Origin: RPQJ01 sp963707145
Lineage (GTDB): Bacteria; Pseudomonadota; Gammaproteobacteria; Steroidobacterales; Steroidobacteraceae
Assembly: GCA_963707145.1 (NCBI GenBank)
Contig: CAVPOQ010000002.1
Location: 6,660 to 70,659 of the forward strand
Reading direction: 5' to 3'
DNA: 64,000 nucleotides
The position numbers were made by a program, and so were the translations under genes. Under the pieces are notes generated by a model. That model had not been told where the DNA came from. It did no database searches and was given only the letters and a program-made list of their open reading frames with translations. Positions 8,851-17,204 of this stretch are shown here, piece after piece (positions within the stretch are counted from its first letter, which is position 1; each line of letters begins with the position of its first letter).

Positions 8851-9849
8851 ATGGCTATCAAGGTTGGCATCAACGGCTTCGGCCGCATCGGCCGCATGGT
8901 GTTCCGCGCGGCGGTGCGCGACTTCAAGGACGTCGAGATCGTCGGCATCAACGACCTGCTCGAGCCCGAGTACCTCGCCTACATGCTCAAGTTCGACTCG
9001 GTGCACGGCCGCTTCAAGGGCGACGTGTCGGTCGACGGCGGTCAGCTGGTCGTGAACGGCCGCAAGATCCGCCTCACGGCGGTCAAGGACCCGGCCGAGC
9101 TCAAGTGGGGCGAGGTGGGCGCCGAGGTGGTGGTCGACTCCACCGGCCTGTTCCTCACCAAGGAGACCGGCGAGAAGCACCTCGCCGCAGGCGCGAAGAA
9201 GGTGATCATGTCGGCCCCGTCGAAGGACGACACGCCGATGTTCGTCTTCGGCGTCAACGACAAGAGCTACGCCGGGCAGGCGATCATCTCGAACGCCTCG
9301 TGCACCACCAACTGCCTCGCGCCGGTCGCGAAGGTGCTGAACGACACCTGGGGCATCAAGCGCGGCCTGATGACGACCGTGCACGCCGCCACCGCGACGC
9401 AGAAGACCGTGGACGGACCGTCGAACAAGGACTGGCGTGGCGGCCGCGGCATCCTCGAGAACATCATCCCGTCCTCGACGGGCGCGGCGAAGGCCGTGGG
9501 CAAGGTCATCCCGGAGCTCAACAAGAAGCTCACCGGCATGGCCTTCCGCGTGCCGACCTCCGACGTGTCGGTGGTCGATCTCACCGTCGAGCTCGTGAAG
9601 CCGGCGAAATACGAGGAGATCTGCGCCGCGATGAAGGCGGCGTCCGAGGGCCCGATGAAGGGCGTGCTCGGCTACACGAACGAAAAGGTGGTCGCGACGG
9701 ACTTCCGCGGCGAGAGCTGCACCTCGGTGTTCGACGCCGAGGCCGGCATTGCCCTCGACGAGACCTTCGTCAAGATCGTGGCGTGGTACGACAACGAGTG
9801 GGGCTACTCCTGCAAGGTGCTGGAGATGGCCCGCGTCGTCTCGAAGTAA
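8851..9849 (+). CDS. gap: Glyceraldehyde-3-phosphate dehydrogenase, NAD-dependent type
   Basis: Oxidises glyceraldehyde-3-phosphate to 1,3-bisphosphoglycerate. The 332-residue protein shows the Rossmann start GINGFGRIGRMVFR, an acidic residue in GINDLLE that favours NAD over NADP, the catalytic cysteine in NASCTTNCLAPV, and the C-terminal NEWGYSCKVLEM. AAGGAGA lies about 7 nt before the ATG. It follows tkt and precedes pgk, with a strong hairpin in the gap-pgk spacer that may tune relative mRNA levels. Confidence 0.97.
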   Translation: MAIKVGINGFGRIGRMVFRAAVRDFKDVEIVGINDLLEPEYLAYMLKFDSVHGRFKGDVSVDGGQLVVNGRKIRLTAVKDPAELKWGEVGAEVVVDSTGLFLTKETGEKHLAAGAKKVIMSAPSKDDTPMFVFGVNDKSYAGQAIISNASCTTNCLAPVAKVLNDTWGIKRGLMTTVHAATATQKTVDGPSNKDWRGGRGILENIIPSSTGAAKAVGKVIPELNKKLTGMAFRVPTSDVSVVDLTVELVKPAKYEEICAAMKAASEGPMKGVLGYTNEKVVATDFRGESCTSVFDAEAGIALDETFVKIVAWYDNEWGYSCKVLEMARVVSK

Positions 9850-9868
9850 CCGAGTCTTCATCCTTCGG

Positions 9869-9895
9869 CCGGCCCGGCGCGTTGCGCCGGGCCGG
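9869..9895. other. Strong intercistronic hairpin between gap and pgk
   Basis: A 12-bp perfect inverted repeat (CCGGCCCGGCGC and its complement) with a 3-nt loop, 20 bp after the gap stop. No T run follows on either strand, so it is more likely an mRNA-stabilising or attenuating hairpin than a full terminator; pgk begins only 27 nt later. Confidence 0.55.
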
Positions 9896-9922
9896 ACCTG
9901 CATTCAGACAGGGGAGTACATC

Positions 9923-11104
9923 ATGGTCCGTGTCGTCCGCATGACCGACCTCGACCTCAAGGGAAAGCGTGTGCTGATCCGCGAGGACCTCAACGTGCCG
10001 GTGAAGAACGGCGTCGTCACCAGCGACGCGCGCATCCGCGCCTCGCTGCCGACCATCCAGGCCGCCAAGGCGGCCGGAGCCCGCGTGATGCTGATGTCGC
10101 ACCTCGGGCGGCCGGAGGAGGGCGTGCCTGCCGAGGAATTCTCACTTGCGCCGGTCGCGGCGCGCCTCTCGGAGCTGCTCGGCAGCAAGGTGCGCTTCGA
10201 GCGCGAGTGGCTCGATGGCGTCGCCTGCGAGCCGGGCGAGGTGGTGCTGCTCGAGAACGTGCGCTTCAACAAGGGCGAGAAGAAGAACAAGGACGAGCTC
10301 GCGCAGAAGATGGCGTCGCTGTGCGACGTCTACGTGATGGACGCGTTTGCCACGGCCCACCGCGCCGAGGCGAGCACGCACGGCGTCGGTCGCTTCGCGC
10401 CGCAGGCGTGCGCGGGAATCCTGCTCGTGAACGAGCTCGAGGCGCTCGAGAAAGCGCTCGGGAATCCGCGGCGGCCGCTGATCGCGGTCGTCGGCGGGTC
10501 GAAGGTCTCGACCAAGCTGACGGTGCTCGAGAACCTGCTCGGCAAGGTGGACAAGCTGATCGTCGGCGGCGGCATCGCCAACACCTTCCTCGCCGCGGCC
10601 GGCCTGCCCATCGGCAAGTCCCTGCACGAGCCGGACATGATCGACATCGCCAGGGGCCTGCTCGAGCGTGCCAGGGCGGGCGGCGCCGACATCCCGCTGC
10701 CGACCGACGTGGTCGTCGCGAAGGAGTTCTCGGCTTCGGCCGAGGCCGACGTCAAGGCAGTCGGCGACGTCGCGCCCGACGAGATGATCCTCGACATCGG
10801 GCCGGATACGTCCGAGCGCTTCGCCGCGGCCCTCAAGGGGGCGGGCACGATCGTCTGGAACGGCCCGGTTGGCGTGTTCGAGTTCGACCAGTTCGGCGAG
10901 GGCACGCGCCAGATTGCACTCGCGGTCGCGCACAGCCCGGCGTTCTCGATGGCGGGCGGGGGCGACACGATCGCAGCGATCGAAAAATACGGCGTCGGCG
11001 CCGATCTCTCGTACATCTCCACGGCGGGCGGCGCGTTCCTCGAGTTCCTCGAGGGCAAGAAGCTGCCGGCGGTCGAGATGCTCGAGGGGCGGGCGGCGGG
11101 CTGA
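9923..11104 (+). CDS. pgk: Phosphoglycerate kinase
   Basis: Transfers phosphate from 1,3-bisphosphoglycerate to ADP in glycolysis. The 393 residues are family length and contain DLNVPVKNG and SHLGRPEEG in the N-terminal substrate half, and GGSKVSTKLTVLENL, GTIVWNGPVGVFE and MAGGGDTIAAIEKYG in the nucleotide half. The ATG at 9923 has GGGGAG 7 nt upstream; an ATG six codons later (MTDLDLKGKRVL) is an alternative. It lies between gap and pyk. Confidence 0.97.
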   Translation: MVRVVRMTDLDLKGKRVLIREDLNVPVKNGVVTSDARIRASLPTIQAAKAAGARVMLMSHLGRPEEGVPAEEFSLAPVAARLSELLGSKVRFEREWLDGVACEPGEVVLLENVRFNKGEKKNKDELAQKMASLCDVYVMDAFATAHRAEASTHGVGRFAPQACAGILLVNELEALEKALGNPRRPLIAVVGGSKVSTKLTVLENLLGKVDKLIVGGGIANTFLAAAGLPIGKSLHEPDMIDIARGLLERARAGGADIPLPTDVVVAKEFSASAEADVKAVGDVAPDEMILDIGPDTSERFAAALKGAGTIVWNGPVGVFEFDQFGEGTRQIALAVAHSPAFSMAGGGDTIAAIEKYGVGADLSYISTAGGAFLEFLEGKKLPAVEMLEGRAAG

Positions 11105-11128
11105 GCGCGGGCCACGAGCCGTATCCTC

Positions 11129-12559
11129 ATGCTGCGCCGAACCAAGATCGTCGCCACGCTCGGCCCGGCCACCGACGCGCCCGGCGTCCTGGAGGAACTC
11201 ATCCGCTGCGGCGCCGACGTCGTTCGCGTCAATTTCTCCCACGGCAAGCCGAGTGATCACCGCATGCGCGTCGATGCGGTGCGCCAGGCCGCGGCCGCGG
11301 TCGGCAAGCACGTCGCGGTGCTCGGCGACCTGCAGGGTCCCAAGATCCGCATCGAGCGCTTCGCCGGCGGTACGGCCGTGCTCGCGGAAGGGGAGCCGTT
11401 TGCGCTCGACCCCGGCCTCGGCGCGCACGAAGGCACAGGCCGCGCCGTCGGCATGACCTATCCCGATCTCGCGACGGACGTGCAGCCGGGCGACGAGCTG
11501 ATCCTCGGCGACGGACAGATCGAGCTGCGGGTCGTCGGCGTCGCGGGCGCGCGCGTCGAGTGCGTCGTGATCACCGGCGGCGAGTTGTCCGACCACAAGG
11601 GCATCAACCGCCGTGGCGGCGGGCTGTCCGCAAAGGCGCTGACCGACAAGGACCGCGAGGACGTGCGACTCGCCGCGTCGCTGGACGTCGACTACCTCGC
11701 AGTCTCGTTCGTGCGACAGGCGGCGGACGTCGAGGAGGCTCGCAGCCTTCTCAAAGCCGCGGGCAGCGATGCCCGCATCGTCGCCAAGATCGAGCGCAGC
11801 GAGGCGATCCCGCGACTCGAGCAGATCATCAAGGCGAGCGATGCGGTGATGGTCGCGCGCGGCGATCTCGGCGTCGAGGTCGGCTACGCGCAGCTCACCG
11901 GGCTGCAGAAGCAGATCCTGCACATGGCCCGCAACCTCGACCGCGTCACGATCACCGCGACGCAGATGATGGAGTCGATGATCCACAGCCCGGTGCCGAC
12001 GCGCGCCGAAGTGTCCGACGTCGCGAACGCCGTGCTCGACGGCAGCGACGCGGTGATGCTCTCGGGCGAGTCGGCCGTCGGCAAGTACCCGAGCAGGGCG
12101 GTCGAGGCGATGGCCGAGGTGATCGAGGGCGCCGAGAAATACCAGCTCGCCCGCAGCAGCGGCGGGGAGCGCTTCGAGGGACGCGTCACGGAGTTCGCCC
12201 AGGCGATCGCACACGCGGTGATGTTCACTGCCAGCCACATGGACGTCGAGGCGATCGTCGCGCTGACCGAGTCCGGCTCGACGCCGCTGTGGATGTCGCG
12301 GATCCGCTCCGACATCCCGATCTTCGCTTTCACGCGGCACGAGCGCACGCAACGGCGCGTCGCGCTCTACCGCGGCGTGTATCCCATCCCGTTCGACATC
12401 ACCCACACCGATGCGGCGGGGCTCTATCGGGCCATCTCGCGGGAGCTGATCAATCGGGGCCACGTCAGCCCTGGTGACGAGCTGATCCTCACGCTCGGGG
12501 AGCTCTCGGGCGTGTCGGGCGGAACCAACACGATGAAGCTGCTGACGGTCGAGGAATGA
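11129..12559 (+). CDS. pyk: Pyruvate kinase
   Basis: Last step of glycolysis: phosphoenolpyruvate plus ADP to pyruvate plus ATP. 476 residues, starting MLRRTKIVATLGPATD, with the metal/substrate segment VARGDLGVEVGYAQ, the ITATQMMESMI motif and a C-terminal regulatory domain typical of the allosteric enzyme. It follows pgk by 24 nt without a clear Shine-Dalgarno. In many gammaproteobacteria fba follows pgk/pyk; here the next gene is a MoxR ATPase 10 nt downstream. Confidence 0.96.
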   Translation: MLRRTKIVATLGPATDAPGVLEELIRCGADVVRVNFSHGKPSDHRMRVDAVRQAAAAVGKHVAVLGDLQGPKIRIERFAGGTAVLAEGEPFALDPGLGAHEGTGRAVGMTYPDLATDVQPGDELILGDGQIELRVVGVAGARVECVVITGGELSDHKGINRRGGGLSAKALTDKDREDVRLAASLDVDYLAVSFVRQAADVEEARSLLKAAGSDARIVAKIERSEAIPRLEQIIKASDAVMVARGDLGVEVGYAQLTGLQKQILHMARNLDRVTITATQMMESMIHSPVPTRAEVSDVANAVLDGSDAVMLSGESAVGKYPSRAVEAMAEVIEGAEKYQLARSSGGERFEGRVTEFAQAIAHAVMFTASHMDVEAIVALTESGSTPLWMSRIRSDIPIFAFTRHERTQRRVALYRGVYPIPFDITHTDAAGLYRAISRELINRGHVSPGDELILTLGELSGVSGGTNTMKLLTVEE

Positions 12560-12569
12560 GGGGGCGCCA

Positions 12570-13424
12570 GTGACCGGGAAATTCGCGGGTACAGACCGCT
12601 ACGTCGCGACCGAGGACCTGATGATGGCGGTGAACGCCGCCGTCACGCTCGCCCGCCCGTTGCTGGTCAAGGGCGAGCCGGGCACGGGCAAGACGCAACT
12701 CGCGGAGGAGATCGCCGCTGCGCTCGACAAGCCCCTCTACCGCTGGCACATCAAGTCGACGACCAAGGCCCAGCACGGGCTCTACGAGTACGACGCGGTT
12801 TCACGCCTGCGGGACTCCCAGCTCGGCGAGGCGAAGGTCCACGACATCCGCAACTACATCGTCAAGGGGCGGCTGTGGGAGGCCTTCGAGAACAATCGGC
12901 AGTCGGTGCTGCTGATCGACGAGATCGACAAGGCCGACATTGAATTCCCGAACGACCTGCTGCTCGAGCTCGACCGGATGGAGTTCTACGTCCATGAGAC
13001 CCGCGAATTCGTGCAGGCGAGGCACCGGCCGGTCGTCGTGATCACGAGCAACAACGAGAAGGAGCTGCCCGACGCCTTCCTGCGCCGCTGCTTCTTCCAC
13101 TTCATCCGCTTCCCGGACGCCGAGACGATGACGCGCATCGTCGCGGTGCACTTCCCGGATCTGAAGCGCGAACTGCTCGCGGAGGCGTTGAACGCGTTCT
13201 ACAAGCTGCGAGAGGTGCCCGGGCTCAAGAAGAAGCCCTCGACCTCGGAACTGCTCGACTGGCTCAAGTTGCTGCTCGCCGAGGACGTGCCGCCCGAGGC
13301 GCTGCGCACCGACGATCCGCGCAAGAGCCTGCTGCCGCTCCACGGCGCGCTGCTCAAGAACGAGCAGGACGTGCACCTGTTCGAACAGCTCATCTTCCTG
13401 CAGCGGCGGCAGTCGCGGTCCTGA
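12570..13424 (+). CDS. MoxR-family AAA+ ATPase
   Basis: Cytoplasmic AAA+ chaperone-like ATPase of 284 residues. It shows Walker A GEPGTGKTQ (about residue 36), Walker B LLIDEIDKAD (about 115), a sensor-1 segment ITSNNEKELPDAFLRRCFF, and a C-terminal lid. The GTG start overlaps nothing but has GAGGGGG just upstream and lies 10 nt after pyk, so it may be co-transcribed with the glycolytic genes. MoxR ATPases usually work with a VWA protein encoded next to them; the CoxE-like VWA gene at 13852 is the evident partner, separated by an unusual repeat-rich spacer. The client protein is unknown. Confidence 0.88.
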   Translation: MTGKFAGTDRYVATEDLMMAVNAAVTLARPLLVKGEPGTGKTQLAEEIAAALDKPLYRWHIKSTTKAQHGLYEYDAVSRLRDSQLGEAKVHDIRNYIVKGRLWEAFENNRQSVLLIDEIDKADIEFPNDLLLELDRMEFYVHETREFVQARHRPVVVITSNNEKELPDAFLRRCFFHFIRFPDAETMTRIVAVHFPDLKRELLAEALNAFYKLREVPGLKKKPSTSELLDWLKLLLAEDVPPEALRTDDPRKSLLPLHGALLKNEQDVHLFEQLIFLQRRQSRS

Positions 13425-13498
13425 GCGGGCCGATGGCTGTGCCGCCACCGTGCCGCGTGGTCGACCCGTCGGCCGTGCTCCCCGGGTCGCCGCAAGTA

Positions 13499-13544
13499 CG
13501 TCCCTGTAGGCTCCGCGCGCGACGTCCTGTCGCGCGACGGCCCG
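13499..13544 (+). repeat. REP-like element, copy 1
   Basis: Contains TCCCTG, three bases, GCTCCGCGCGCGAC (13510-13523), one base, TCCTG, then a GTCGCGCG arm that pairs with CGCGCGAC to form a stem-loop. The same module occurs inverted at about 13748-13776. Flanking GTGCTCCCCGGG (13475-13486) and CCCGGGGACCAC form a wider imperfect stem around it. Looks like a palindromic intergenic repeat; whether it recurs in the genome cannot be seen here. Confidence 0.6.
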
Positions 13545-13705
13545 GGGACCACGCCCGCCAGGTCGGCCACGCGGGTGCGGCCGTGACAGCAGCGTTGGCG
13601 AAGTCGCGCCGCGCGATGCCGGCGCGCGAACACTTGCCGATTCCATCCCGTCCGCCAACGAACTGGTCTGGTCACGGCCTCGACAGCCGTGGTCACGGCG
13701 CGCAG

Positions 13706-13817
13706 CGTCCGGACCGGGCGGTCTGGCAGGGCCGTCGTGAACCGATCCAGGAGGTCGCGCGCGGAGCATCCAGGGATGGGTTGCGCGACGGCCCGGCCAG
13801 ACCGCCCGGTCCGGACG
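13706..13817. repeat. Long inverted repeat (32-bp arms, 31/32 matching) enclosing REP-like copy 2
   Basis: Arms at 13706-13737 and 13786-13817 are reverse complements except for one base; the arms read CGTCCGGACCGGGCGGTCTG... and its complement. The 48-nt interior holds the second, minus-strand copy of the REP-like module (GCTCCGCGCGCGAC on the minus strand, 13767-13754, with TCCCTG and TCCTG on its two sides). The rest of the 427-bp spacer 13425-13851 shows no gene. No T run follows the arms, so it is not a simple terminator. Confidence 0.75.
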
Positions 13818-13851
13818 CGACAGCGCGAGCCACCGCACTTCGGGCCGGCCC

Positions 13852-15027
13852 ATGCTGACGCGGTTCTTCTTCGCGCTGCGCGAGGCCGGCATCCCGGTGT
13901 CGATCACCGAGCACCTGACGCTGCTCGGGGCGCTCGAGGCGCGCGTCGTGAGCGGCAGCGTGGACGAGTTCTACTACCTCGCGCGGGCCACCATGGTGAA
14001 GGACGAGAAGCACTTCGACCGCTTCGACCGCGCCTTCGCGGCGCACTTCAAGGGCCTCGAGGACGCGTTGGCCGGGCTCGGCAGGGAGATCCCGGCCGAT
14101 TGGCTGAAGAAGCTGATCGATCGCAACTTCACCGACGAGGAGAAGGCGCAGATCGAGGCGCTCGGCGGCCTGGAGCAGCTGATGAAGACGCTCGAGGAGC
14201 GGCTCAAGGAGCAGCAGGGCCGCCACGAGGGCGGCAGCAAGTGGATCGGCACCGGCGGCACCTCGCCGTTCGGCCACGGCGGCTTCAATCCCGAGGGGAT
14301 CCGCATCGGCGGGCAGGGCGGCAACCGCCGCGCCGTGAAGGTCTGGGAGCGGCGCGACTTCCGCAACCTCGACGACACCGTCGAGCTCGGCACGCGCAAC
14401 ATCAAGGTCGCGCTGAGGAAGCTGCGGCGCTTCGCGCGCGAGGGAGCGGCCGAGGAGTTCGACCTCGACGGCACGATCTCCTCCACGGCGCGCAATGCGG
14501 GACTGCTCGACCTCAAGTTCGTGCCGGAGCGGCACAACGCGGTCAAGGTGCTGCTGTTCCTCGACGTCGGGGGCTCGATGGAGCCTCACGTGCGCGTCTG
14601 CGAGGAGCTCTTCTCGGCGGCGCGCAGCGAGTTCAAGCACCTCGAGTACTTCTATTTCCACAACTTCGTCTACGAGTCACTGTGGAAGGACGGCAGGCGC
14701 CGCCACGGCGAACGCACGCCGACGCTCGAGATCCTGCGCACCTACCCGCCGGACTATCGCGCCATCTTCGTGGGCGATGCCAGCATGAGCCCCTACGAGA
14801 TCATGCAGCCCGGCGGCAGCATCGAGCACTGGAACGACGAGGCGGGCGCCGTGTGGATGCAGCGCATCACGCAGCGCTTCCCGAAGCACGTCTGGCTCAA
14901 CCCGGAGCCCGAGAACCGCTGGGACTACACCGCCTCGATCGGCATCGCGCGCCAGCTGCTCGCGGAGCGGATGTACCCGCTCACGCTCGACGGGCTCGAC
15001 CGAGCGATCCGCGCGCTGAAGGCCTGA
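13852..15027 (+). CDS. VWA domain-containing CoxE-like protein
   Basis: 391-residue protein of the CoxE/VWA family, the usual partner of MoxR ATPases. The N-terminal half is helical and charged, with a glycine-rich stretch around residues 130-165 (GTGGTSPFGHGGF...). The C-terminal half is a von Willebrand A-like fold: VLLFLDVGGSMEPH occupies the metal-ion site, VGDASMSPYEI matches a later conserved loop, and FPKHVWLNPEPENRWDY a further conserved segment. The metal site reads D-x-G-x-S instead of the usual D-x-S-x-S. No obvious Shine-Dalgarno precedes the ATG. Together with the MoxR gene upstream it probably forms a chaperone pair inserting a cofactor or remodelling a target complex; the target is not visible. 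Confidence 0.85.
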   Translation: MLTRFFFALREAGIPVSITEHLTLLGALEARVVSGSVDEFYYLARATMVKDEKHFDRFDRAFAAHFKGLEDALAGLGREIPADWLKKLIDRNFTDEEKAQIEALGGLEQLMKTLEERLKEQQGRHEGGSKWIGTGGTSPFGHGGFNPEGIRIGGQGGNRRAVKVWERRDFRNLDDTVELGTRNIKVALRKLRRFAREGAAEEFDLDGTISSTARNAGLLDLKFVPERHNAVKVLLFLDVGGSMEPHVRVCEELFSAARSEFKHLEYFYFHNFVYESLWKDGRRRHGERTPTLEILRTYPPDYRAIFVGDASMSPYEIMQPGGSIEHWNDEAGAVWMQRITQRFPKHVWLNPEPENRWDYTASIGIARQLLAERMYPLTLDGLDRAIRALKA

Positions 15028-15110
15028 AGCCGCCCCGCCGGCGGCGCCCCGTGGGCGGCCGGCTGCAGACGAACCGTCGCGCCGGGTCCGAGGATGGGCT
15101 CAGTCCGGGC

Positions 15111-15656
15111 TCAGGCGCCTGGCTTCGCCTTCAGCGCCTTGATGTCCTCCAGCACGATCTTCGAGCTGGTGTCGGGATCCACGGACTCGTAGTGCTTCGC
15201 GATGCGGCCCTGCGGGTCGATCAGGAACGTGTCGCGGCGGGCCACCTCGATGACGCCGTAGTTCTTGAGCACGCCGTATTCCTTGGCGACGGACTTGTCG
15301 GAATCCGCGAGCAGGGTGAAGGGCAGCCCGTGCTTCGCGGCGAACTTCTTGTGCGACTCGACGTCGTCGACGCTGATGCCGAGGATCACCGCGCCTTCCT
15401 TGTTGAAGGCGAAGATGTTGTCGCGGAAGCCGCAGGCCTGTGTGGTGCAGCCGGGCGTGTCGTCCTTTGGATAGAAGTACAGCGCCACCCACTTGCCCTG
15501 GTAGTCCGACAGGCTGCGCCACTTGCCCTCCTGGTCCTGCAGCTTGAAGGCGGGAGCGGGCTGCCCCACGGTCGGGGCGGCCGCGAGTGCCACGCCGGTG
15601 ACGGCCAGCAGGGCGAGCGCGGCGAGGGTGGCGGGCCGGAAAAGGGAAATCGGCAT
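15111..15656 (-). CDS. bcp: Peroxiredoxin, Bcp/PrxQ-type, exported
   Basis: Thiol peroxidase that reduces hydrogen peroxide and organic peroxides. The 181 residues begin with a signal peptide (ATLAALALLAVTGVALA) before the thioredoxin-like fold, so it should act in the periplasm, unlike the cytoplasmic E. coli Bcp. The active-site segment YFYPKDDTPGCTTQACGFRD carries the peroxidatic cysteine and, five residues on, a second cysteine as in atypical 2-Cys Bcp enzymes. AGGAG lies 8 nt upstream of the ATG. It converges with the VWA gene; the 83-bp gap between them holds a small GCCGCC/GGCGGC hairpin. Confidence 0.92.
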   Translation of the reverse strand: MPISLFRPATLAALALLAVTGVALAAAPTVGQPAPAFKLQDQEGKWRSLSDYQGKWVALYFYPKDDTPGCTTQACGFRDNIFAFNKEGAVILGISVDDVESHKKFAAKHGLPFTLLADSDKSVAKEYGVLKNYGVIEVARRDTFLIDPQGRIAKHYESVDPDTSSKIVLEDIKALKAKPGA

Positions 15657-15831
15657 GGCGGGGCTCCTGTGTGCGGACGGGCGTGCCGGCGTGGCGCGCC
15701 ATGTTAGCTCCGGCCCCGGGTTGCGAGCGAGGCGAGCGACTGTGCGGCGCCGGCACCGACCGCAATCTCTTCGGCGCCCGCGATGCTTCGGTTGCGCCGC
15801 GTCGGCGCGGTCCCCGGACGGGCGGCGTTGC

Positions 15832-17187
15832 CTACAGCAGCAGCAATGTCCCGAGTCCGAGCAGTGAGGCGAAGCCCACCACGTCGGTGACGGTGGTCAC
15901 CACGACGCCGCCCGCGACGGCCGGATCCACGCCGAAGCGCTTCAGCGCCAGTGGCACCAGCACGCCGGCGAGCGCCGCGGCGAACAGGTTCACGGCCATC
16001 GCCGCGAAGATCACGCCTGCGATGCGCCAGTTTCGGTACCACAGGAACGCCACCACCGCGACGACCGTGGACCAGGCGAGGCCGTTGAGCATCGCGACCG
16101 CGACTTCCTTGGTGAGCAGCCAGCGGGCATTGGCGCGCTCGACCTGGCCGAGCGCCAGGCCGCGCACGATCAGGGTCAGCGTCTGCGTGGCGGCCACGCC
16201 GCCCATGCTCGCCACGATCGGCATCAACACCGCGAGCGCCACGACCTTCTGGATCGTGCCCTCGAACAGGCCGACGACCCAGGCCGCGAGGAACGCGGTG
16301 GCGAGGTTGATGCCGAGCCACACGCCGCGGCGGCGCGCGCTCGGGATCACGGCCGCGAACATGTCGGCGTCCTCGTCGAGGCCCGCCATGCTCATCACGG
16401 AGTGCTCGGCCTCGTCGCGGATGACGTCCACCACGTCGTCCACCGTGATGCGGCCGAGCAGGCGCCCGCCGGAGTCCACGACCGCGGCGGAGAGCAGGTC
16501 GCGGTCCTCGAACAGGCTTGCCACCTGGGTGGCCGGCGTACCGGGCGTGATGCCGGGAACCTCCGCATCCATCACCTCGCCGACCGTGCGCTCGGGCTCG
16601 CCGGTGAGCAGGGTCGCGAGATCGAGCGTGCCGAGGTAGCGGTCGTCGCGGTTGACCACGAACAGCGAGTCGGTGTTGTCCGGGACGTCGCCGCGCATGC
16701 GCAGGTAGCGCAGCACGGTCTCGAGCGTGACGTCCGGCCGCACGCTCACCGTGTCGGTGTTCATCAGGCCGCCGGCGGAGTCGGGCTCGTAGGCCAGCAC
16801 CGCGTTCAGCCGCTCGCGGTCGCGCGAGTCCATGGAGCGCAGCACCTGCTGGTGCACGTTCTCCGGGAGGTCGTGCAGCAGGTCGGCGAGATCGTCGAGT
16901 TCGAGGTTCTCCGCGGCCGCGACCAGTTCCTCGGCCTCCATGTCGCGGATCAGGTCGGCGCGCACCTCGTCGTTCAGCTCGACGAGGACGTCGCCCTCGA
17001 TCTCGGGCTCCACGAGGTCCCAGACCAGCTCGCGCTGCGCAGGCGGCAGCGACTCGAGCAGCGAGGCGACCTCGGCCGGGTGCATGGTGTTCACCAGGCG
17101 GCCCACCTGACGCATCGTGCCCTGGTCGAGGGCGCGGCGCAGCGACTCGAGGCGCGTCAGGCGGGCGGGCGGCTGCTCGGCTTCCAT
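15832..17187 (-). CDS. mgtE: Magnesium transporter MgtE
   Basis: Inner-membrane Mg2+ channel of 451 residues. In order: an N-terminal helical superfamily domain rich in acidic residues (about 1-130), two CBS domains (about 135-260) that sense Mg2+, and a C-terminal pore domain with five hydrophobic helices, including NLATAFLAAWVVGLFEG and the conserved MPIVASMGGVAATQ. It lies 17 nt after rapZ in a long minus-strand run. In related bacteria PTS genes often lie between rapZ and mgtE; none is present here. Confidence 0.95.
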   Translation of the reverse strand: MEAEQPPARLTRLESLRRALDQGTMRQVGRLVNTMHPAEVASLLESLPPAQRELVWDLVEPEIEGDVLVELNDEVRADLIRDMEAEELVAAAENLELDDLADLLHDLPENVHQQVLRSMDSRDRERLNAVLAYEPDSAGGLMNTDTVSVRPDVTLETVLRYLRMRGDVPDNTDSLFVVNRDDRYLGTLDLATLLTGEPERTVGEVMDAEVPGITPGTPATQVASLFEDRDLLSAAVVDSGGRLLGRITVDDVVDVIRDEAEHSVMSMAGLDEDADMFAAVIPSARRRGVWLGINLATAFLAAWVVGLFEGTIQKVVALAVLMPIVASMGGVAATQTLTLIVRGLALGQVERANARWLLTKEVAVAMLNGLAWSTVVAVVAFLWYRNWRIAGVIFAAMAVNLFAAALAGVLVPLALKRFGVDPAVAGGVVVTTVTDVVGFASLLGLGTLLLL

Positions 17188-17204
17188 GGCGCCCGCACTG
17201 TACG

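Noticed and set aside
13706..13817. The long inverted repeat as insertion-sequence terminal repeats
   Set aside because: Only 48 bp lie between the arms, there is no transposase, and no target-site duplication is evident.
6828..15027. Interpretation of tkt-gap-pgk-pyk-moxR as a Calvin-cycle operon
   Set aside because: No RuBisCO, phosphoribulokinase or bisphosphatase gene is present; the enzymes are ordinary glycolysis and pentose phosphate members.
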